Assembly (NCBI GenBank): GCA_003487005.1
Contig: DNFG01000331.1
Coordinates: forward strand, 1 to 20,378
DNA: 20,378 nt
Direction of reading: 5' to 3'
From: Bryobacterales bacterium
Lineage (GTDB): Bacteria; Acidobacteriota; Terriglobia; Bryobacterales; Bryobacteraceae
The notes beneath the pieces are model-generated. The model searched no databases and was not told the DNA's origin. It saw nothing but the letters and a program-made list of their open reading frames with translations. This document shows positions 1-7,871 of the stretch, piece by piece (the stretch's first letter is position 1; each line of letters starts with the position of its first letter). The position numbers were made by a program, and so were the translations under genes.

Positions 1-1
1 T

Positions 2-2143
2 TTGGGGAATTTGTTGCTGACTTTTCCGCGCCTGGAGGCGGCGGATTTCCGTCCGTGGGTGGATGAAGACGAGGCGCGGCGCAAGGGCGTGGATGTGGAG
101 ACATTCGCGGCGCAAACAGCGGAGCGGTGGCGGCAGGGGTTGGCGGAGTGGGATCAGGACGGTGGGCGGATCGAGCGGTTGCGATCTTCGGCCGATTTCA
201 CCATCTACACGCCGGGTTCGGATGCAGGGGTACCCGTGTCGATCCTCGGTTCGTTTCAGGCGCCCGATGCGGCGACCCGGGACGACCGGGAGGCATTCCG
301 GGACCGGATTCAGTCGACGGCGGCGTCGCTGCTGGGACTGGCCGGGGTGAAGGCGGATGCGATGGCGCGGGAGTTCGTCCTGTTGTCATCGATTCTGGAT
401 CATGCCTGGCGGCAGGGTCAGGACCTCGATCTGGCGGCACTGATCGGGATGATCCAGCAGCCTCCGTTCACGAAGGTGGGGGTGCTGGATCTGGACAATT
501 TCTATCCGGCGAAGGAACGTTTCGGGCTGGCAATGGCGTTGAACAGCCTGCTGGCGTCGCCGGGGTTCGAGGCGTGGCTGGAAGGGGAGGCATTGAACCT
601 GGACCGGCTGCTGTACACACCGGCGGGCAAGCCGCGGATCGCGATCGTGTCGATTGCGCACCTGAGCGACAGCGAACGGATGTTCTTCGTGGCGCTACTG
701 TTGAACGAGGTACTGGGGTGGATGCGCCGGCAGGCGGGGACTTCGTCGCTGCGGGCGATTCTGTACATGGACGAGATTTTCGGCTACTTTCCGCCGGTGG
801 CGGAGCCGCCATCGAAGAAGCCGCTGCTGACTCTGCTGAAGCAGGCTCGGGCGTTCGGGCTGGGGGTAGTGCTGGCGACGCAGAATCCGGGGGATCTGGA
901 TTACAAGGGGCTGGCGAACACGGGGACGTGGTTCATCGGGCGGCTACAAACAGACCGGGACAAGATGCGGGTTCTGGAAGGGTTGCAGGGAGCAGCGGAG
1001 GCATCGGGAGGACGGTTTGACAAGGCGGAAATGGACGCGCTGTTGTCGGGACTGGGGGCGCGGGTGTTTTTGTTGAACAATGTGCACGCGGGGGCGCCGG
1101 CGGTATTCTCGACGCGGTGGTGCATGTCGTATTTGCGGGGGCCGATGACGCGGCCGCAGATCAGGCAGTTGATGAGCGGGCGGGGGACGGCTGCGGCCGT
1201 GACGGCGGCGGCTACGGCGGTTTCGGCGGCGGCTTCGGCAGCAGTGGCCGGCGCGGCGAAGCCGGTTCTGCCGCCGGGCATCCAGGAGTTGTTTGTGCCG
1301 CTCCACGGAGCGTTGCACTATGAGCCGTGCGTGTTCGGGGCGGCGCAGGTGGAGTTGGCAGACGCGAAACTCGGCGTGAGCGAACTGCGGGACGTGCTTT
1401 TTGCGGCGCCGGTGAATGAGGGGGTGGCGCCGGTGGACTGGGCGCAGAGCGAGGCCCTGGATCTGCCGCTGAATGAGTTATTGCAGCAGCCGACGCCGGG
1501 AGCGACGTTCGGCGAATTGCCCGCGGCGGCGGCGAATGTCAAGAACTACGCGGCATGGCAGAAGATGTTTACGACGTGGCTGGCGCAGAACTGCGCCATG
1601 GAATTATGGCGGAGCGCGGCGCTGAAGGAAGTGTCGCATCCGGGCGAGGACGAGCGCGATTTCCGGATCCGGCTGCTGCACCGGGCGCACGAAGTACGCG
1701 ATGCGGAGACGGAGAAATTGCGGCAGAAGTATGCCTCGAAGTTCAACACGCTGAACGACCGGTTGATGCGGGCGCGGCAAAAAGTGGAGTTGGAAAAGGA
1801 GCAGGTGAAGTCGCAGACGATGAACTCGATGTTGTCGATCGGGACATCGCTGCTGGGAGCGTTCCTGGGCAAGAAGACGGTGTCGGCGGCAAACGTAGGC
1901 CGGATCGGGACGGCGGCCCGGTCGGCGGGGCGGATTGGGAAGGAGAAGGCGGACGTGGCGCGGGCGGAGGAGTCTGTGGAAGCGGTGGAACAGCAACTGG
2001 CGGCGCTGGAGGCGCAGTTCAAGGAGGAGGTAGCGGCGGTGACGGCGCTGCTGGACCCGTCGAACGAACAACTGGAAAAAGTGACGATCAAGCCGAAGCG
2101 GACCGGGATTCAGGTTCGGTTTGTGGCGTTGGGGTGGAGGTAG
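2..2143 (+). CDS. HerA/FtsK-like ATP-binding protein, 5' end missing
   Basis: The frame is open from the left edge, so the N-terminus, including any Walker A loop, lies outside the window; 713 residues are visible. Residues 253-259 (ILYMDEI) fit a Walker B strand with acidic pair. The following segment, about 275-310, has a run of the type LLKQARAFGLGVVLATQNP, the sensor/motif III pattern of HerA-, VirB4- and FtsK-type hexameric ATPases, and 'ANTGTWFIGRLQTDRDK' continues that fold. After an Ala-rich linker (about 395-420) comes a domain I do not recognise. From about residue 550 to the end the protein is rich in charged heptad-like sequence and probably forms coiled coil, broken by a glycine/serine segment near 605-630. 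Its role is unknown; such proteins are thought to be DNA or protein translocases. It ends 22 bases before the convergent DUF5666 gene. The family is fairly sure; the job is not. Confidence 0.8.
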   Translation: MGNLLLTFPRLEAADFRPWVDEDEARRKGVDVETFAAQTAERWRQGLAEWDQDGGRIERLRSSADFTIYTPGSDAGVPVSILGSFQAPDAATRDDREAFRDRIQSTAASLLGLAGVKADAMAREFVLLSSILDHAWRQGQDLDLAALIGMIQQPPFTKVGVLDLDNFYPAKERFGLAMALNSLLASPGFEAWLEGEALNLDRLLYTPAGKPRIAIVSIAHLSDSERMFFVALLLNEVLGWMRRQAGTSSLRAILYMDEIFGYFPPVAEPPSKKPLLTLLKQARAFGLGVVLATQNPGDLDYKGLANTGTWFIGRLQTDRDKMRVLEGLQGAAEASGGRFDKAEMDALLSGLGARVFLLNNVHAGAPAVFSTRWCMSYLRGPMTRPQIRQLMSGRGTAAAVTAAATAVSAAASAAVAGAAKPVLPPGIQELFVPLHGALHYEPCVFGAAQVELADAKLGVSELRDVLFAAPVNEGVAPVDWAQSEALDLPLNELLQQPTPGATFGELPAAAANVKNYAAWQKMFTTWLAQNCAMELWRSAALKEVSHPGEDERDFRIRLLHRAHEVRDAETEKLRQKYASKFNTLNDRLMRARQKVELEKEQVKSQTMNSMLSIGTSLLGAFLGKKTVSAANVGRIGTAARSAGRIGKEKADVARAEESVEAVEQQLAALEAQFKEEVAAVTALLDPSNEQLEKVTIKPKRTGIQVRFVALGWR

Positions 2144-2145
2144 AA

Positions 2146-2164
2146 CGGGGGGATGATCCCCCCG
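2146..2164. terminator. GC hairpin between convergent genes
   Basis: A 7 bp perfect stem (CGGGGGG / CCCCCCG) with an ATGAT loop lies in the 22-base gap between two convergent stop codons. Its symmetry would serve transcripts from both sides. There is no T-tract on either side, so it may be a weak or factor-assisted bidirectional terminator. Confidence 0.45.
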
Positions 2165-2165
2165 C

Positions 2166-2510
2166 TCACGCTTGCGGGTCGGGCGGGTCGGCGACCACGG
2201 TGATGAAGCGGGCGCGGATTGCGCCGCTGAGTTCGAGGACGCCGGTCACCACGACCAGCAACCCCGGCTGGAGGTCCTCCCGCGACCAACCGGGGTTGAA
2301 CCGTGTTCCGGCAATGATCTCGACATCGTCGCCCGAGGCTGTCTGAATCCGGAAGACGCCCTCCGCGAGTTGAACGGAGGTGACGGTGCCGCTCCACTGG
2401 CGCTCCGGTTCGAGTCCGGGCTCTGCTGAGGGAGTGGGCAGTGGCGCCGGTGATTGGACTGCCATCGCAGGCATCATCAAAATGGCGAAGATCAAACTGG
2501 CGAAGGACAC
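2166..2510 (-). CDS. Small exported DUF5666-like protein (downstream copy)
   Basis: I chose the GTG at 2508-2510, giving 114 residues. It has a GGAG ten bases upstream, begins 22 bases after the previous gene's stop, and starts directly in a hydrophobic stretch (SFASLIFAILMMPAMA) that would be a signal peptide; longer in-frame starts would overlap the upstream gene and add an Arg/Ser-rich leader. The mature part carries a GTVTSV...ETF-like strand pattern, a 'TRFNPG' turn and an 'L.PG..VVVTG' segment, which resembles the DUF5666 small beta-barrel (OB-like) domain. The same pattern occurs in the gene just upstream, so the two are probably an old tandem duplication and an operon. Envelope location is inferred; no function is known. 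Confidence 0.65.
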   Translation of the reverse strand: MSFASLIFAILMMPAMAVQSPAPLPTPSAEPGLEPERQWSGTVTSVQLAEGVFRIQTASGDDVEIIAGTRFNPGWSREDLQPGLLVVVTGVLELSGAIRARFITVVADPPDPQA

Positions 2511-2532
2511 GGGTGACCGTCTCCGGGTAGGG

Positions 2533-2886
2533 TCAGGCGCCGGCCTCCACGAGGCGGATCTCGCGGGCTTCGAATTTGCCGTCCGGCCGCGTGAAGCCCA
2601 CGACGCGGACTTCGTCACCTTCCTTCAGACGGCTGAGCGACAAGCCGGTTCCGAAACGAGTGTTCGCGGTGACGACAACCGGATGATTGACACCATCGAT
2701 CTCGATGGTCTGGGAATCGGCGTTGACCGATTTGATCTTCCCCTTCATTTCCGACGATTTCTGGTTTTCCTGTGGTTCGCTCAGGACCGGTGTGGCGGCC
2801 GCATCGAGCAGGGCGGCCGGAAGCGGCACCGCGACGAGGACACCCAGAACGAGGGCGGCCCACCAATTTTTGGTTGAAGAGTTCAT
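2533..2886 (-). CDS. Small exported DUF5666-like protein (upstream copy)
   Basis: The start at 2884-2886 is well supported: an AGGAGG lies eight bases upstream, and the 117-residue product opens with a short Lys-containing N-terminus and a hydrophobic core (WWAALVLGVLVAVPLPAALL) typical of a signal peptide. The mature part has one domain, 'KGKIKSVNADSQTIEIDG' followed by 'TRFGTGLSLSRLKEGDEVRVVG', the usual DUF5666 pattern of a small beta-barrel. It ends 'REIRLVEAGA'. It is the first gene of a probable two-gene unit with the neighbour that starts 22 bases later. Function is unknown; such domains often sit in exported or surface proteins. Confidence 0.75.
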   Translation of the reverse strand: MNSSTKNWWAALVLGVLVAVPLPAALLDAAATPVLSEPQENQKSSEMKGKIKSVNADSQTIEIDGVNHPVVVTANTRFGTGLSLSRLKEGDEVRVVGFTRPDGKFEAREIRLVEAGA

Positions 2887-2894
2887 TGATTTCG

Positions 2895-2900
2895 CCTCCT
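2895..2900 (-). promoter_or_regulatory. Strong ribosome binding site
   Basis: AGGAGG on the minus strand, eight bases before the ATG at 2886. It decides the start of the first DUF5666-like gene against longer in-frame ATGs at 2910 and 3009. Confidence 0.8.
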
Positions 2901-2999
2901 GTTCGGTCATAGTCGCGATCGGATCAGAGTATCGCGCACCAGAGGAAGTGCAAACGGAGGGCCAATCTGGATAAGAAATTACAGCATGGGAAGTTACGG

Positions 3000-3031
3000 C
3001 TGATTTCACGCCGTGAATAATCGCAAATCAG
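3000..3031. repeat. Nested inverted repeats in an AT-rich intergenic gap
   Basis: The core TTCACG-C-CGTGAA (3005-3017) is an odd-length perfect palindrome. An outer pair, CTGATTT (3000-3006) and AAATCAG (3025-3031), flanks it. The stretch from about 2965 to 3055 is visibly richer in A and T than the rest of the window. It lies upstream of the DUF5666-like genes and downstream of the ThDP gene, so it could be an operator or promoter region; no factor can be named. Confidence 0.4.
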
Positions 3032-3055
3032 CAATAAACTCTCGGCGATAAATTT

Positions 3056-3077
3056 CCGGGCAGGTAACTCTTCCCGG
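3056..3077 (-). terminator. Possible weak terminator after the ThDP gene
   Basis: Arms CCGGG and CCCGG with a 12-base loop directly follow the stop codon of the ThDP gene on the minus strand, and AAATTTATC follows the stem. The stem is only 5 bp, so this is a weak candidate. Confidence 0.3.
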
Positions 3078-4622
3078 CTACTTCTGGGGCATGAAAGTTG
3101 CCGGATCGCCCAGAATCGCCTCGATCAGCCGGGGGCCGGGGGTCTGGAGCGCCGTGGCGAGCTGCTCAGCGAACCCGGCGGCGGTATGAGCGCGAGAGGC
3201 GGGGAGGCCGTGGCCGAGGGCGAGTTGGACGAAGTCGAGGTTGGGGCTGGAGAGGTCGAGCATGCGGCGGGCGAGGGGACCGGGCGAGGCGGAGCGGGTT
3301 CGTTCGATTTCGACGTCGAGGATGCGATATCGGCGGTTGGCAAAAATGACCGTCGTGATGTTGGCGTTCTCGCGGGCGAAGGACCAGAGGGCGGGGAGGG
3401 TGTACATGGCGCTGCCGTCCGCTTCAAGGGCGAGGACGGGGCGTTCGGGGGCGGCGATGGCGGCGCCGAGAGCGACGGGGAGTCCCTGACCGATGGAGCC
3501 GCCGGTGACGGGCAGCAGGTCGTGGTTGGCGGCGCGCGCGAGGCGGGCGTTGACGGCTTCACCGCTGGAGATCATTTCGTCGGATAGAATGACGCCGGGC
3601 GGGAGGAGGGCGGCAAGGATGTCACCGATGAGTTCAGGGGTGAGTGGCTCATCGGAAGTGGGCGGAGGCGGCGGCGGTTCCACCGTTTCCGTCGGCGCGG
3701 GGAGATAGCCTGAGGCGACGTCGAGGAAAGCGGGCAATGAGAGCGGTTCGACCCGGCAGCGAGGCGGCGCGAGGGTGCTCGGGCGGCCGGGATAGCCGAA
3801 GAAGGTGACGGGCGCGTGAGTTTCCACCGTGTAGAGAACGTCGAGGGAAGCGAGCATGGCTTCGGCGGGTTCGGGGAAGTAGGCGAGGCGCTGGACGGGG
3901 AAGATCCCCCGTCCGCGAGGGAGGCGGGGGGAGTAGCGGTTGGCGAAGATGGGGGCGCGGGTGGCGTAGTGGAGGCGGGCAGCCATCTGGAGAACGGGTT
4001 CGGCGAGGGCGGAACCGCTGAGGAGGAAGCCGGTTCGCGGGGTGGGCGTGGGGATGGACCGAGCGGCAGGAGCAGCGATTGTGCCGGTGCCGGGCAGAGC
4101 GGGGATTGCGGGCGGGCAGGAATCCCAGGAAGCATCGGCGGGGATGATGAGCGTGGCCACTTCGCCGGCGCGGGCCGCGGCAATGGCCTGGGCGGCGAGG
4201 GGGGCGACATCGCCGGCAGTGCGGGCGGTGGCGACGAAACTGGAGAAGGGGCGGGCGATGGCCTCGATGTCGGCGGTGAGCGGAGCGTCATAACCGAGAT
4301 GCCAGGTGGCGTGTTCTCCGACGATGTTGACGATGCCGGAGCGGGCTTTGCGGGCATTATGGAGGTTGGAGAGGGCATTGGCGAGGCCCGGGCCGAGGTG
4401 GAGAAGGGTGGCGGCGGGCCGGCCGGCAATGCGGAAGTAGCCGTCCGCGGCGCCTGCGGCGACCCCCTCGTCGAGACAGAGGACGCCACGGACGCCGGGG
4501 ACGCGGTCGAGGGCGGAAACGAACTGCATCTCGCTGGTGCCCGGGTTCATGAAGCAGGTATCGACACCATGGGCGGCGAGGGTGCGGAGCAGGGCCTCGG
4601 CGCCGGTTACGGAAACGCTCAT
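3078..4622 (-). CDS. ThDP-dependent enzyme, benzoylformate decarboxylase / acetolactate synthase-like
   Basis: 514 residues, close to benzoylformate decarboxylase (about 528) and shorter than typical acetolactate synthase catalytic subunits. The N-terminal pyrimidine-binding domain has the catalytic Glu52 (LDEGVAAGAADGY). NPGTSE at 26-31 lines up with the NPGSNE active-site loop of benzoylformate decarboxylase, and His75 (LLHLGPG) falls where that enzyme has His70; acetolactate synthases usually have Ser-Gly there. The C-terminal PP domain has EADGSAMY from residue 400 and Asn429, the GDG...N metal/diphosphate motif with its first Gly changed to Ala. The second His of benzoylformate decarboxylase (His281) is not evident: the matching area reads APVTFFGYPG. 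The likely reaction is decarboxylation or carboligation of a 2-oxoacid, substrate unknown. It starts 21 bases after the PatZ-like gene ends, so the two are probably one operon. Many databases would call it 'acetolactate synthase large subunit', which I think is too specific. Confidence 0.85.
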   Translation of the reverse strand: MSVSVTGAEALLRTLAAHGVDTCFMNPGTSEMQFVSALDRVPGVRGVLCLDEGVAAGAADGYFRIAGRPAATLLHLGPGLANALSNLHNARKARSGIVNIVGEHATWHLGYDAPLTADIEAIARPFSSFVATARTAGDVAPLAAQAIAAARAGEVATLIIPADASWDSCPPAIPALPGTGTIAAPAARSIPTPTPRTGFLLSGSALAEPVLQMAARLHYATRAPIFANRYSPRLPRGRGIFPVQRLAYFPEPAEAMLASLDVLYTVETHAPVTFFGYPGRPSTLAPPRCRVEPLSLPAFLDVASGYLPAPTETVEPPPPPPTSDEPLTPELIGDILAALLPPGVILSDEMISSGEAVNARLARAANHDLLPVTGGSIGQGLPVALGAAIAAPERPVLALEADGSAMYTLPALWSFARENANITTVIFANRRYRILDVEIERTRSASPGPLARRMLDLSSPNLDFVQLALGHGLPASRAHTAAGFAEQLATALQTPGPRLIEAILGDPATFMPQK

Positions 4623-4643
4623 GAACCCAAGGCTAGCGCAGCG

Positions 4644-7379
4644 TCAGAGTTCGAGGCGGACGGAAACGACGGGGTCGCCCATCTCGCGGAGCAGCTTGAA
4701 GCCGAGCTTTTCGCTGACTTTCTGCATGCCGGAGTTCTCGGCGAGGATATCGGCGGTGATGACCTTGACGCCTTCAGCCCGGGCGATGTCGATGAGGCGG
4801 CGGAGGAGTTCGGTGCCGAGGCCCTGGCGCTGGAACTGGTCGGTGACGACGATGGCGTATTCGGACTCGGCGGCGCCGGTGAGCCCCTGGAGGCGGCCGA
4901 CGCCGATGATGGACCGTTTGCCGGTTTGGGGATCCTTGCGTTCAATGACGATGGCCATCTGGCGGGCGTAGTCGATGAAGCAGATGCGGGTGAGGCGCTC
5001 GTGGGCGGTGCGCTGGGTGAGATTGAGGGCCTGGAGGTAGCGCTGGTAGACGGTCCGCTCGGAGAGCGATTCGTGGAAGGCGACCATCATGGGCTCGTCT
5101 TCCGGACGGATGGGCCGGATGGTGACGGATTCGCCGTCATTCATTTGCCAGGTGCCTTCGTACTGGGCGGGATAGGGGCGGATGACGGGTTTGGGGAGAT
5201 CCTCGGGAGCCGTGTCCGGGTCGTGAAGGACGACGCGGGCATCGAGGGCGAGGAGGCGTTCGGGGGAGGCGAGGAGGGGGTTGATGTCGATTTCCTTGAT
5301 CCAGGGCTGTTCGACGACCAATTGGGAGAACCGGACGAGCAGCGCTTCGAGGGCCTCGATATCGACGGGCGCCCGGCCGCGGACGCCTTTAAGAGCCGTG
5401 AAGATCTTGGCGCGCTCCATGAGGCGGCGGGCGAGGGTGGAATTCAGCGGAGGCAGGGCGAGGCCGCGGTCCTTGAAGACCTCGACGAGTGAGCCGCCCA
5501 TGCCGAACAGGAGGACGGGTCCGAACTGCGGGTCGAGCGAGGAGCCGAGGATCACTTCGTAGCCTTCGAGCTTGGCGAAGGGCTGAACGTTGACGCCATC
5601 GAAGTGGCCGGCGCCGGCCTTTTCGGTGACGCCATCGCGGATCAGGCCGAAAGCGCGGCGGACGGCGGCTTCGTCCTTGAGATTGAGCTGGACGCCGCCG
5701 ACGTCGGTCTTGTGAGTGATGGTTTCGGAGTGAAGCTTGAGGACAACGGGATAGCCAAGCTGTACCGAGGCGGCCACGGCATCGTCTTCGGTGGTGGCGA
5801 TGATCGAAGGGAGGATGGGGATGCCGTAGGCGGCGAGGACATCCTTGGATTCGATCTCGGTGAGGATGGTACGGCCGCTCAGCCGGACCTTTTCAATGAT
5901 TTCAGAGGCGCGGGCGTGTTCGGCCTCGGCGCCTTCGGCGAGGCGGGGGGTCTCGTAGAGGGCGGAGAGATTGCGGGTGTACTTCCACATGTAATTGAAC
6001 ATGCGGGCGGCGGTATCGGGGTAGGCGAAGGTGGGGATGCCGGCGGCGTTGAGGATCTGTTCGCCGGCGGCGACATCGACGCCGCCCATCCAGGAGGCGA
6101 GGACGGGTTTGTCGCCGAGTTTGGCGTAGGGGCGGAGGTGCTCGGCGGTTTGGGTGCAGTCGGTCATCGCCTGGGGAGTGAGGATGACGAGGAGGCCGTC
6201 GGAGTGGGGGTCCTTGGCGGCGATCTCGAGACTCTTGGCGTAGCGGGCGGGTTCGGCGTCGCCGATGATATCGATGGGATTGCCCTTGGACCAGACGGAG
6301 GGGAGGACCTTGTCGAGTTCGGCGATGGTTTGTTCGGAGAGTTCGGCGAGTTCACCGCCGCCGAGCAGGAGGGCGTCGGCGGCAAGGACGCCGGGGCCGC
6401 CGGCATTGGTCAAGATGGTGAGACGCGGGCCCTTGGGGCGAGGCTGGCGGGCGAGGACCTCGGCCATGTAGAAGAGTTCGGCAATGTCGTTGACGCGCAG
6501 AACGCCGGATCGCTGGAAGGCGATGTCGAGGACGTCGTCGGATCCGGTCATGGAACCGGTGTGGGAAGCGGCGGCTTTGGAACCGGCGGCGGTGCGGCCG
6601 GCCTTGATGACGATGATGGGCTTCGTGAGAGCGACTTCACGGGCGGCGGAGAGGAAACTGCGGGCATCGCCGACGCTCTCCATGTAGATGAGGATGGAGC
6701 GGGTTTTGGGATCGTTGCCGAGGTAGTAGATCAGGTCGCCCCAGCCGACATCGGCCATCGAGCCGAGGGACATGAAGGCGGAGAAGCCGACCATTTCGCG
6801 GAGGGACCAGTCGAGAACGGCGGTACAGAGGGCACCCGACTGCGACAGGAAGCCGACATTGCCCGTGCGGGCCATGCCCGAGGCGAAGGTAGCATTGAGG
6901 CCGGAGGGAGGCACCATGATGCCGAGGCAGTTGGGGCCGATGATGCGCATGTTGGCGGCCTTGGCGTTGGCGAGGAGCTGGCGCTCAAGTTCCTTGCCTT
7001 CTTCACCGGCTTCCTTGAAACCGGCGGAGATGACGACCGCGGAAGTGCAGCCGACTTCGCCGCATTCCTTGATGATTCCGGGGATGAGTTTGGAGGGGGT
7101 GACAACAACGGCGAGATCGATCCCGGCGGGGATCTCGTGAACGCTCTTGTAGGCCTTGATGCCGAGGACGTTGTCGCGTTTGGGATTGACGGGGAAGACA
7201 GCACCGCCAAACGGAGTGCTCATCAGATTCCACAGCGTGGTGCGGCCGACGCTGCCTGGATTTTCGGTAGCGCCGATGACTGCGACGTTACGCGGTTTGA
7301 AGAAGGGGTCGAGCGGGTGCGCCTCGTGCCCGAGGATGTCATGGGCGGATTCGGGTTTGGAAGACTTGAGAGGTTTCAT
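4644..7379 (-). CDS. PatZ-type protein: NDP-forming acyl-CoA synthetase fused to GNAT acetyltransferase
   Basis: 911 residues with the domain order of E. coli PatZ/Salmonella Pat. Residues about 20-145 are a CoA-binding Rossmann domain ([17 protein letters not shown]). Residues 145-470 are succinyl-CoA ligase-like domains, and 490-725 is an ATP-grasp domain. A linker leads to a GNAT domain (about 745-911) with the acetyl-CoA loop QRQGLG at 850-855. In ADP-forming acetyl-CoA synthetases phosphoryl transfer uses one His in each half; here His273 (ASHTGS) and His556 (ITHKTD) sit at those places. As I recall, enterobacterial Pat has Asn at the first and is inactive as a synthetase. This protein might therefore make acyl-CoA with ADP or ATP, acetylate protein lysines, or both. 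The minus-strand start has only a weak GGGA nine bases upstream. The next gene follows after 21 bases, and the ferredoxin is divergent. Family is very sure; the balance of activities is not. Confidence 0.9.
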   Translation of the reverse strand: MKPLKSSKPESAHDILGHEAHPLDPFFKPRNVAVIGATENPGSVGRTTLWNLMSTPFGGAVFPVNPKRDNVLGIKAYKSVHEIPAGIDLAVVVTPSKLIPGIIKECGEVGCTSAVVISAGFKEAGEEGKELERQLLANAKAANMRIIGPNCLGIMVPPSGLNATFASGMARTGNVGFLSQSGALCTAVLDWSLREMVGFSAFMSLGSMADVGWGDLIYYLGNDPKTRSILIYMESVGDARSFLSAAREVALTKPIIVIKAGRTAAGSKAAASHTGSMTGSDDVLDIAFQRSGVLRVNDIAELFYMAEVLARQPRPKGPRLTILTNAGGPGVLAADALLLGGGELAELSEQTIAELDKVLPSVWSKGNPIDIIGDAEPARYAKSLEIAAKDPHSDGLLVILTPQAMTDCTQTAEHLRPYAKLGDKPVLASWMGGVDVAAGEQILNAAGIPTFAYPDTAARMFNYMWKYTRNLSALYETPRLAEGAEAEHARASEIIEKVRLSGRTILTEIESKDVLAAYGIPILPSIIATTEDDAVAASVQLGYPVVLKLHSETITHKTDVGGVQLNLKDEAAVRRAFGLIRDGVTEKAGAGHFDGVNVQPFAKLEGYEVILGSSLDPQFGPVLLFGMGGSLVEVFKDRGLALPPLNSTLARRLMERAKIFTALKGVRGRAPVDIEALEALLVRFSQLVVEQPWIKEIDINPLLASPERLLALDARVVLHDPDTAPEDLPKPVIRPYPAQYEGTWQMNDGESVTIRPIRPEDEPMMVAFHESLSERTVYQRYLQALNLTQRTAHERLTRICFIDYARQMAIVIERKDPQTGKRSIIGVGRLQGLTGAAESEYAIVVTDQFQRQGLGTELLRRLIDIARAEGVKVITADILAENSGMQKVSEKLGFKLLREMGDPVVSVRLEL

Positions 7380-7432
7380 GAGCAGGGTTCCCGACAGAAA
7401 AGTCCTTTACTCTTCCATGTTCTCGCGCTTGC

Positions 7433-7463
7433 GTTGTGGAATACAACAGGTGATTGGTCACAA
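7433..7463. repeat. Inverted repeats in the divergent promoter region
   Basis: The 153-base gap between the PatZ-like gene and the ferredoxin holds GTTGT-ggaat-ACAAC (7433-7447) and GTGA-TTGG-TCAC (7450-7461). An outer TTGTG/CACAA pair (7434-7438 and 7459-7463) also frames them. The position suits an operator controlling both directions. The arms are short and could be chance. Confidence 0.35.
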
Positions 7464-7532
7464 TTCGGAAAATCCGGCATAGTGGACCACCGGGTCTGAT
7501 TTGGCATGGTGATTGCAGGGATGGAGAGTGCC

Positions 7533-7721
7533 ATGGCTATTCATCCCGTGATTGATCTTGATAACTGCATCGCCGATCAGGCGTGCCTCCAGTACTGCAC
7601 CAAAGACGTGTACGGACTCGACGACGACGGCAAACCGACGGTGGATCACCCTGAAAACTGTGATGGTTGCGAGGATTGCGTGACCAACTGCCCGACGGCG
7701 GTGATTAGTCTGGTTGAGTAA
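7533..7721 (+). CDS. Small ferredoxin with CxxDxxC first cluster motif
   Basis: The ATG at 7533 has GGAG six bases upstream and gives 62 residues (MAIHPVIDLDNC...), the usual size for a bacterial-type ferredoxin; ATGs at 7506 and 7521 are in frame but less likely. Cysteines are at 12, 18, 22, 43, 46, 49 and 53. The second half has the full CxxCxxCxxxCP motif. The first half has Cys12, Asp15, Cys18 and Cys22, with Asp where the second Cys normally is. In ferredoxins of this type (Pyrococcus furiosus, Desulfovibrio africanus Fd III) the Asp can ligate a [4Fe-4S] cluster that readily becomes [3Fe-4S]. The expected assignment is Cys43/46/49/22 for the normal cluster and Cys12/Asp15/Cys18/Cys53 for the other. 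It would be a soluble low-potential electron carrier. It is divergent from the PatZ-like/ThDP operon and ends in its own terminator; the redox partner is unknown. Confidence 0.9.
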   Translation: MAIHPVIDLDNCIADQACLQYCTKDVYGLDDDGKPTVDHPENCDGCEDCVTNCPTAVISLVE

Positions 7722-7741
7722 AGATTCAGCTCCTCCGCAGA

Positions 7742-7795
7742 GGGCTCAACGCGGCCGGGGGCCGGGAGGCTCCGCCGTGTTGAGCCCCTTTCTTT
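7742..7795 (+). terminator. Intrinsic terminator after the ferredoxin
   Basis: GGGCTCAAC (7742-7750) pairs perfectly with GTTGAGCCC (7779-7787). One G-T pair and four more pairs extend the stem inward to 14 bp around an 18-base GC-rich loop. A pyrimidine, T-rich tail (CTTTCTTTGT) follows. It begins 20 bases after the ferredoxin stop. Confidence 0.8.
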
Positions 7796-7871
7796 GTCCA
7801 TCGAGGTGGGGGAAATGACCCAGTGAGGGGAAGAATGGCGCACGGGGCAGGATTGCCGTTAGGATATGAGT

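Noticed and set aside
1555..2346. Plus-strand open frame overlapping the ATPase 3' end and running into the DUF5666 gene
   Set aside because: Out of frame with the ATPase, low-complexity Gly-rich product, and no ribosome binding site of note.
3816..5492. Long plus-strand open frame of about 558 codons across the ThDP and PatZ-like genes
   Set aside because: It is antisense to two clearly recognised genes, rich in Gly/Asp/Glu repeats with no domain, and explained by high GC at third codon positions.
5604..7499. Long plus-strand open frame of about 631 codons opposite the PatZ-like gene
   Set aside because: Same shadow effect; composition is Gly/Asp/Glu-rich and without recognisable motifs.
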